Of a stretch of DNA of 11,459 nt, positions 7,881 to 11,459 are shown piece after piece. The notes under the pieces are model-generated. The model had not been told where the DNA came from. It did no database searches and worked only from the letters and a program-made list of their open reading frames with translations. The stretch's first letter is position 1. Every line of letters begins with the position of its first letter. This DNA comes from an uncultured Gammaproteobacteria bacterium (GTDB lineage Bacteria > Pseudomonadota > Gammaproteobacteria > UBA9214). A program made the translations under genes and the position numbers. Location: NCBI GenBank assembly GCA_905480065.1, contig CAJQOV010000155.1, forward strand, positions 1 to 11,459, read 5' to 3'.

Positions 7881-7895
7881 GATCAGCGGCTGATC
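7881..7895. promoter_or_regulatory. Perfect 15-bp palindrome in fimU-thiO divergent region
   Basis: GATCAGC-G-GCTGATC is a perfect dyad with a single central base, centred 76 bp from the fimU start and 134 bp from the thiO start. Its size and position fit an operator for a dimeric regulator, more likely acting on the pil operon. I could not match it to a named consensus, and no convincing sigma70 or sigma54 promoter is seen beside it on the minus strand. The rest of 7813-7970 shows only a weak 6-bp stem (7907-7912 with 7935-7940). Confidence 0.35.
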
Positions 7896-7970
7896 TGATA
7901 CGGTTTCCGGGCAGTGGGCAGCCTCAAGATTGCAGCCCGGGCTCACTGGTATCGGCCATGGGTGATGGAT

Positions 7971-8008
7971 CTTGATCGGGTAATTCCGGGAACGTAGGGA
8001 CAAGCCGG
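7971..8008 (+). promoter_or_regulatory. Sequence resembling 3' half of a TPP riboswitch (thi-box)
   Basis: CTTGATCGGGTAATTCC then CGTAGGGA resembles the conserved 3' part of TPP riboswitches (CCTGATCnGGnTAATnCCnG...CGTAGGGA), lying 14-51 bases before thiO, a thiamine gene. A small P5-like stem, TCGG/CCGG with loop GTAATT, can form. Against it, three extra bases (GAA) separate P5 from CGTAGGGA, and no proper GGGGTGC...CTGAGA 5' half is found at the right distance; the nearest, GGCTGATCTGATAC at 7888-7901, is about 70 bases too far. It may be a decayed or divergent element, or coincidence. The ribosome site before thiO is weak (GGGA, 11 bases). Confidence 0.25.
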
Positions 8009-8021
8009 GAAAATTTTCGCA

Positions 8022-9116
8022 ATGAATGCGGGCAGCAAAAACCTTGATTGTGTGGTCGTAGGCGGCGGATTGCTCGGATTGCTGACGGCACGCACCCTGG
8101 CCCTTGAGGGACTGGCGGTCAGCGTGCTGGAGCGCGGTTCGTTATGTAGTGAGTCTTCCTGGGCCGGGGGCGGGATCCTTTCCCCCCTGGTACCCTGGGA
8201 CTATCCCGGGCCAGTGTCTGCACTGGTGCGCTGGAGCCAGCGTGCCTATCCACGCATGACGGCCGAACTGTATGACACGACCGGTATCGATGCCGAGTGG
8301 ACGCGTTGCGGGCTGTTGATGGAGGGTGTCGCCCTGGATCAGCGCATAGCGGACTGGGCGGCCCGCAATGCCTGTGTCGTTGAGGAGCTGGATGCGCAGT
8401 CGGCCGCCAGGCTGGAACCTGCACTGGCCGGGTTGGCCGGTATGGCGATACACCTGCCGGAAGTCGCGCAAGTACGCAACCCGCTACTGTGCAAGGCACT
8501 GGCCCGGGCACTCCGGATGCAGCAGGTGGAGGTGCGGGAGCAGAGCCCGGTGCGCCGCCTGCTGGTTCATAACCGGAAGGTCACAGGGGTAGAGACCGAT
8601 GCGGGCAAGTTGACTTGCGATCGAGTGGTTATCGCCTGTGGTGCGTGGAGTCCGCAGTTGCTGCCTGAGACGGGCAAGGTATTGCCGGTCTGTCCAGTAC
8701 GTGGCCAGATGATCCTGTTTCAGGCCCGGCCAGGGTTGCTGCATCATATCGTGCTGCGGGACGGCTATTACCTGATCCCGCGCCGTGACGGATTGATACT
8801 GGCGGGCAGCACCCTGGAGCATGCCGGTTTTTGCAAGGACGTGACGGAGCAGGCCAGACAGGAACTCCGCATGGCGGCATTCCGTATTTTGCCGGCGCTG
8901 GCCGAATATCCGCTGGTAAAGCACTGGGCCGGGTTGCGGCCGGGATCGCCGCAAGGCATACCCTATATTTGTGAGTACAGTGAAATCAGCGGTTTGTACC
9001 TGAATACCGGGCACTTCCGCAACGGCGTGGTGATGGGGCCGGCATCGGCGCAACTGGTAACCGATTGCCTGCTGGAACGCGAGAGTTTTACTGATCGGGC
9101 ACCGTACCGGCTTTGA
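8022..9116 (+). CDS. thiO: Glycine oxidase ThiO (FAD-dependent, thiazole synthesis)
   Basis: A 364-residue DAO-family flavoenzyme that oxidises glycine to iminoglycine for the thiazole ring of thiamine, in the cytoplasm. The N-terminal Rossmann motif is VVVGGGLLGLLTARTLALEGLAVSVLE (11-37). SWAGGGILSPL (46-56) is the ThiO/DAO substrate-side motif. VVIACGAWS (202-210) and the C-terminal HWAGLRPGSPQGIPYI with LYLNTGHFRNGVVMGP (301-340) are characteristic of ThiO, with Arg306 at the place of the substrate-binding arginine. Length is normal. No thiS, thiG or other thiamine gene is adjacent in the window. It is transcribed away from the pil operon. Another amino-acid oxidase of the same family is possible but less likely. 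Confidence 0.88.
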   Translation: MNAGSKNLDCVVVGGGLLGLLTARTLALEGLAVSVLERGSLCSESSWAGGGILSPLVPWDYPGPVSALVRWSQRAYPRMTAELYDTTGIDAEWTRCGLLMEGVALDQRIADWAARNACVVEELDAQSAARLEPALAGLAGMAIHLPEVAQVRNPLLCKALARALRMQQVEVREQSPVRRLLVHNRKVTGVETDAGKLTCDRVVIACGAWSPQLLPETGKVLPVCPVRGQMILFQARPGLLHHIVLRDGYYLIPRRDGLILAGSTLEHAGFCKDVTEQARQELRMAAFRILPALAEYPLVKHWAGLRPGSPQGIPYICEYSEISGLYLNTGHFRNGVVMGPASAQLVTDCLLERESFTDRAPYRL

Positions 9117-9122
9117 GTAACG

Positions 9123-9151
9123 TAGACGGGCGGTGCCCTGGTGCATATAAT
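9123..9151 (+). promoter_or_regulatory. Sigma70-type promoter of the Fur-family gene
   Basis: TAGACG (9123-9128, four of six to TTGACA) and a perfect TATAAT (9146-9151) are separated by exactly 17 bases. A start near 9158 would leave a leader of only about 10 bases, with the AGGA ribosome site at its very 5' end. The regulator may therefore have its own promoter rather than depend on thiO. Confidence 0.5.
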
Positions 9152-9167
9152 GTGCGCAGGAAAAGCT

Positions 9168-9599
9168 ATGAACAAACAGATGCTTAGTGTTGATGGTGCC
9201 GATTTGTCGGTGATGCTCCGGGAGCATGGAATTCTGCCGACCCGGCAGCGGCGGCTGATTGCGCGCGTATTATTTGCCCGGCACCATCACTTTTCCGCCG
9301 ACCAGGTCTTGCGTGAAGTCAATACCGGTGGGGAGCATGTGTCGAAGGCCACGGTCTACAACACGCTCGGTCTGTTTGCACGTAACGGGTTGGTGCGCGA
9401 AGTTATCGTGGACCCGACGTGTGTCTTCTATGATCCCAATACCACCCCGCACCATCATTTCTACAATGTCGACAGTGGCGAATTACTCGATATCGACTCT
9501 GACAGTATCCACATCAGTGAACTGCCATGCCTGCCTGCCGGAACCACCGCTGCCGGTGTCGACGTGATTATCCGGGTGCGCAACGAAGTTGCCAACTAG
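9168..9599 (+). CDS. Fur-family transcriptional regulator, Irr-like
   Basis: A 143-residue DNA-binding regulator of the Fur superfamily. The winged helix covers LREHGILPTRQRRLIARVLFARHHHFSADQVLREV (17-51) and the recognition helix HVSKATVYNTLGLFARNGLVREV (57-79). FYDPNTTPHHHFYNVDSGELLDI (87-109) closely resembles the Irr subgroup, whose HHH segment is implicated in heme/metal binding. The structural zinc CxxC motifs of Fur and Zur are absent; the only Cys are at 85 and 121. Irr proteins respond to iron through heme in alphaproteobacteria; the ligand and targets here are unknown. AGGA six bases before the ATG at 9168 supports this start over the upstream in-frame ATGs at 9141 and 9150. It follows thiO by 51 bp. 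Confidence 0.85.
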   Translation: MNKQMLSVDGADLSVMLREHGILPTRQRRLIARVLFARHHHFSADQVLREVNTGGEHVSKATVYNTLGLFARNGLVREVIVDPTCVFYDPNTTPHHHFYNVDSGELLDIDSDSIHISELPCLPAGTTAAGVDVIIRVRNEVAN

Positions 9600-9600
9600 C

Positions 9601-9629
9601 TGTACCACACACAACGGAACCGTTAGAAT
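9601..9629 (+). promoter_or_regulatory. Promoter of tRNA-Thr, GC-rich discriminator
   Basis: TAGAAT (9624-9629, five of six to TATAAT) lies 17 bases after a weak -35 TGTACC (9601-9606). The bases after the -10 box, TCCCCGCACGC, form a GC-rich discriminator as in stable-RNA promoters under stringent control. The start would be near 9636, about 12 bases before the mature tRNA. Confidence 0.5.
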
Positions 9630-9647
9630 TCCCCGCACGCAAATCGC

Positions 9648-9723
9648 GCCGGAGTAGCTCAGTCGGTAGAGCAGCTCATTCGTAATGAGACGGTCGGGAG
9701 TTCGATTCTTCTCTCCGGCACCA
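9648..9723 (+). tRNA. tRNA-Thr (anticodon CGU)
   Basis: A 76-base cloverleaf folds fully. The acceptor stem GCCGGAG (9648-9654) pairs with CTCCGGC (9713-9719). The D arm is GCTC/GAGC (9657-9672). The anticodon loop TTCGTAA has CGT at 9681-9683, reading ACG codons. The T arm is GGGAG-TTCGATT-CTTCT (9696-9712) with two G-U pairs. The discriminator is A, and CCA is encoded. The G27-A43 mismatch at the top of the anticodon stem also occurs in E. coli tRNA-Thr(CGU). Confidence 0.95.
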
Positions 9724-9776
9724 TATAAAACAAAAGGTTAGTTAGCTTTGCTGCTACCTTGATCCACTACAGTAAC

Positions 9777-9815
9777 AATGAGACGGGTGGGAGTTCGATT
9801 CCTCTCTCCGCACCA
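9777..9815 (+). repeat. Degenerate second copy of the tRNA 3' end (att-like)
   Basis: AATGAGACGG (9777-9786) and GGGAGTTCGATT (9789-9800) repeat the 3' part of the upstream tRNA exactly, and the whole 39-base block matches 9684-9723 at about 36 of 40 aligned positions, including the terminal CACCA. There is no matching 5' half, one acceptor base is lost and the T stem has a mismatch, so it is not a functional tRNA. It is either the scar of an integrative element that used the tRNA 3' end as its attachment site, or a decayed tandem tRNA copy. The 53 bp between the copies (9724-9776) are AT-rich, with a bulged hairpin and no gene. Confidence 0.75.
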
Positions 9816-9818
9816 GTT

Positions 9819-9846
9819 AAAAAGCCCGCAACTGCGGGCTTTTTTT
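9819..9846. terminator. Bidirectional intrinsic terminator
   Basis: The stem GCCCGC (9824-9829) / GCGGGC (9834-9839) has loop AACT and is flanked by five A and seven T. On the plus strand it ends the tRNA transcript; on the minus strand the A-run becomes a U-run and it can end the converging fimT-like gene, whose stop is at 9878. Confidence 0.9.
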
Positions 9847-9877
9847 ACGTATGGTATGCCGCTGCACGGCAAGCCTT

Positions 9878-10447
9878 CTATGAGCCGGGGGTGCAATCGT
9901 TAATATTGCCGGCGAACAGTTTCGGAATGCCGTTGGTGTTGACCTTGATCTGTTTGCCGAACTCGGTGCCACGACTGTCGCAAAACGACATGATGGCAAT
10001 GCCACTTTCGTTGGTGGACCCATTGGAATTGAATTCCAGGTTGTTGTTCCAGGTTGCGTTGGTGCGCATTTTCACATTCGACTGGCTTGGCTGGACCACG
10101 CGCAGCAGTATGTCTGTACCGTTATTGTAGACATTGTTACTGTATTTGCCGTTATCGGCGAAGATGAGATAGCCGTCGCTCCAGTTGAAATTGCTGCCAC
10201 CGCAGGACGGAACCGGTGCTCCTGTGGTGTTGCTGCGGCACATAATGACACGGACATCCCGCTTGGCTGCCTCGCTGCGTGCGTAGTGGATATCGGTTAC
10301 CACGTTATTCAGGTGTGCAACCAGCTGGTTGTCCTTGATCATGCTATTTATGCTCGGGACAGCCAGTGACAGCACGATGGAAATCATGCCAATCGTGATA
10401 AGAATTTCCGGGAGTGTGAACCCGCGCGATTTTTCGTGATCGACCAT
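9878..10447 (-). CDS. Orphan FimT/GspH-family pseudopilin
   Basis: A pilin-like protein of 189 residues, away from the main pil operon. The leader MVDHEKSRG is cut before Phe10, followed by FTLPEILITIGMISIVLSLAVPSINSMIKDNQLV with Glu at mature position 5. The GspH/FimT core is HYARSEAAKRDVRVIMCRS (54-72) and WSDGYLIFADNG (89-100). Cys 70, 82, 156 and 185 could form two disulfides. It is clearly a paralogue of FimU at 7261-7812, but the Asp/Asn loop after the GspH strand is replaced by KYSNNVYNN, so a calcium site is unlikely. I chose the second ATG because an earlier one (10477) makes an atypical leader; neither has a strong ribosome site. Its base composition looks more AT-rich than its neighbours. 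Confidence 0.8.
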   Translation of the reverse strand: MVDHEKSRGFTLPEILITIGMISIVLSLAVPSINSMIKDNQLVAHLNNVVTDIHYARSEAAKRDVRVIMCRSNTTGAPVPSCGGSNFNWSDGYLIFADNGKYSNNVYNNGTDILLRVVQPSQSNVKMRTNATWNNNLEFNSNGSTNESGIAIMSFCDSRGTEFGKQIKVNTNGIPKLFAGNINDCTPGS

Positions 10448-10470
10448 GGGGCGTTGACAGTAATGGTTGC

Positions 10471-10486
10471 CGCACAAGACTGTGCG
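10471..10486. promoter_or_regulatory. Perfect 6-bp inverted repeat upstream of the fimT-like gene
   Basis: CGCACA (10471-10476) and TGTGCG (10481-10486) around AGAC lie 24 bases before the chosen start, in the 100-bp gap after nadC. It could be a small operator or an mRNA hairpin. The gap also has a TATTGT-like box on the minus strand but no clear -35 box, and no terminator for nadC is evident. Confidence 0.3.
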
Positions 10487-10547
10487 CCAGACGTTATCGA
10501 CCCCGACAATAAAATCTGTAGCAGTGCGCTAACGGAATGTTGCCGGA

Positions 10548-11384
10548 TTAATCGAACACCATCGAAAGATCAATGGCTTGAATATGCTTTGTGAGGCTGC
10601 CAACAGAAATGTAGTTGACCCCGGTGCGGGCCGCCAGGCTGATATTTTCCAGCCCGTAACCACCGGAGGCCTCCAGCTCGGCACGGCCGGCGACCTGTTG
10701 CACAGCGGCGGCCAGTTGTTCGATGGAGAAGTTGTCCAGCAACAGGCGGCCGGCACCGGCGGCAAGTGCTTGCTCGATCTGTGTGTCATGTTCGATCTCC
10801 ACCTCCACCAGCAGTTCCGGGTGTGCCTGGCGGGCCTGTTCGACTGCGCGGTGAATCGAGCCGGCGGCGTGGATGTGGTTTTCCTTGATCAGGTAGGCGT
10901 CATACAAGCCGCTGCGATGATTGTGACAGCCGCCGGTACGTACGGCGTATTTTTGCGCCTGACGCAGGCCCGGTATGGTTTTGCGGGTATCGAGGATATG
11001 CACCGGCAACCCGCTCACCGCATCGGCATAACGTCGCGCCAGCGTGGCGGTCGCCGACAGCGTTTGCAGGAAGTTCAGTGCGGTTCGCTCGCCGGTCAGC
11101 ATGGCCCGCGCCGGACCGGACAGGGTGCACAGGGTCTGGTTACTGCTGACCCGATCGCCGTCACGAACCTGCCATTGAACAGTTACATCGGTATCGAGTT
11201 CGGCAAACACGGCAGTAAACCACGCCATGCCACACACGACAGCCGCTTCGCGGGTGATGACGTGTGCACGCGCCTGCTGCGTCGCGGGAATGATCGCGGC
11301 ACTGATGTCGCCGCTGCCAACGTCTTCTGCCAGCGCGCTGCGCACGCTGTCCAGTAGTGGTTTATCGAGTACCTCGATCAGCAT
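10548..11384 (-). CDS. nadC: Quinolinate phosphoribosyltransferase NadC (carboxylating)
   Basis: A 278-residue cytoplasmic enzyme that converts quinolinate and PRPP to nicotinate mononucleotide, CO2 and pyrophosphate in de novo NAD synthesis (EC 2.4.2.19). The type II PRTase signature residues are present: GERTALNFLQTLSATAT (98-114), DTRKTIPGLRQAQKYAVRTGGCHNHR (132-157), LIKENHIHAAG (165-175), EVEIEH (194-199), LLLDNF (214-219) and the phosphate loop EASGGYGLENI with ISVGSLTKH (238-267). Length is normal for the family. The ATG follows the TGA of the upstream FKBP gene with no gap, and no separate ribosome site is evident, suggesting coupled translation. Confidence 0.96.
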   Translation of the reverse strand: MLIEVLDKPLLDSVRSALAEDVGSGDISAAIIPATQQARAHVITREAAVVCGMAWFTAVFAELDTDVTVQWQVRDGDRVSSNQTLCTLSGPARAMLTGERTALNFLQTLSATATLARRYADAVSGLPVHILDTRKTIPGLRQAQKYAVRTGGCHNHRSGLYDAYLIKENHIHAAGSIHRAVEQARQAHPELLVEVEIEHDTQIEQALAAGAGRLLLDNFSIEQLAAAVQQVAGRAELEASGGYGLENISLAARTGVNYISVGSLTKHIQAIDLSMVFD

Positions 11385-11459
11385 TCAGGTGGAGATTTCG
11401 AGCAGCTCGATCTCGAATACCAGGGTCGCATTGGGCGGGATCACGCCACCGGCGCCACC
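11385..11459 (-). CDS. FKBP-type peptidyl-prolyl isomerase, C-terminal end (partial)
   Basis: The last 24 codons of a gene that enters from beyond the window edge. They encode GGAGGVIPPNATLVFEIELL and then EIST before TGA, matching the conserved C-terminal strand of FKBP domains (IPPNATLxFxVELLxI). The enzyme catalyses cis-trans isomerisation of peptidyl-proline bonds. Localisation and full domain layout cannot be judged from this piece. It is directly upstream of nadC on the same strand with a TGA-ATG junction. Confidence 0.85.
   Translation of the reverse strand, partial: GGAGGVIPPNATLVFEIELLEIST

Noticed and set aside
8484..9227. 247-codon minus-strand ORF over thiO
   Set aside because: It is antisense to a well-supported thiO with FAD motifs and continues across the thiO stop without recognisable features.
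10478..10495. TGGC...TTGTGC on the minus strand as a sigma54 promoter for the fimT-like gene
   Set aside because: The GG to GC spacing does not fit the required 10 bases, and the -12 box lacks TTGC at the right place.
10578..11357. 259-codon plus-strand ORF opposite nadC
   Set aside because: NadC has all catalytic motifs on the minus strand; the plus frame is a shadow.
1..11459. CRISPR arrays, rRNA, transposase genes or replication origins
   Set aside because: No regularly spaced repeats, rRNA-like sequence, transposase motifs or DnaA-box cluster were seen.

Overview
The window looks like a gammaproteobacterial chromosome segment. The main evidence is the gene order fimU-pilV-pilW-pilX-pilY1-pilE, the minor-pilin/tip-adhesin order known from Pseudomonas aeruginosa (where pilY2 lies between pilY1 and pilE; it is absent here). 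A ThiO-type glycine oxidase, a tRNA-Thr(CGU) with encoded CCA and a NadC preceded by an FKBP gene fit the same assignment. Codon third positions are GC-rich. Genus cannot be told from the sequence; a sulfur-oxidiser-like (Chromatiales-type) lineage is only a guess.

Layout. Positions 1-505 hold no confident gene. They carry a cluster of short perfect hairpins, a 13-bp tandem repeat, a Neisseria dRS3-type ATTCCC-N8-GGGAAT element and a start-less minus-strand frame that may be a gene remnant. Positions 506-7812 are a six-gene minus-strand operon for the type IV pilus priming and tip complex, read fimU -> pilV -> pilW -> pilX -> pilY1 -> pilE, with gaps of 12-57 bp and one TAATG stop/start overlap. 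Positions 7813-8021 are the divergent control region between fimU and thiO, with a perfect 15-bp palindrome and a sequence resembling the 3' half of a thi-box. Positions 8022-9599 hold thiO and an Irr-like Fur-family regulator on the plus strand. Positions 9648-9846 hold tRNA-Thr, a degenerate second copy of its 3' end, and a bidirectional terminator. Positions 9878-10447 (minus) encode an orphan FimT/GspH-type pseudopilin. Positions 10548-11459 (minus) hold nadC directly coupled to the end of an FKBP-type peptidyl-prolyl isomerase gene.

How the genes work together. FimU, PilV, PilW, PilX and PilE are class III-signal prepilins that would be cleaved by the prepilin peptidase PilD, encoded elsewhere. 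With PilY1 they would form the complex that primes pilus assembly and ends up at the fibre tip. FimU, PilW, PilX and PilY1 all carry Asp/Asn/Gly-rich loops resembling calcium sites, which suggests calcium matters to this tip. PilY1 is unusual: it has the PilC/PilY1 beta-propeller but no N-terminal von Willebrand A domain, and about 620 extra residues after the propeller region. ThiO, the Fur-family regulator and NadC are separate housekeeping functions (thiamine thiazole synthesis, metal/heme-responsive regulation, NAD synthesis).
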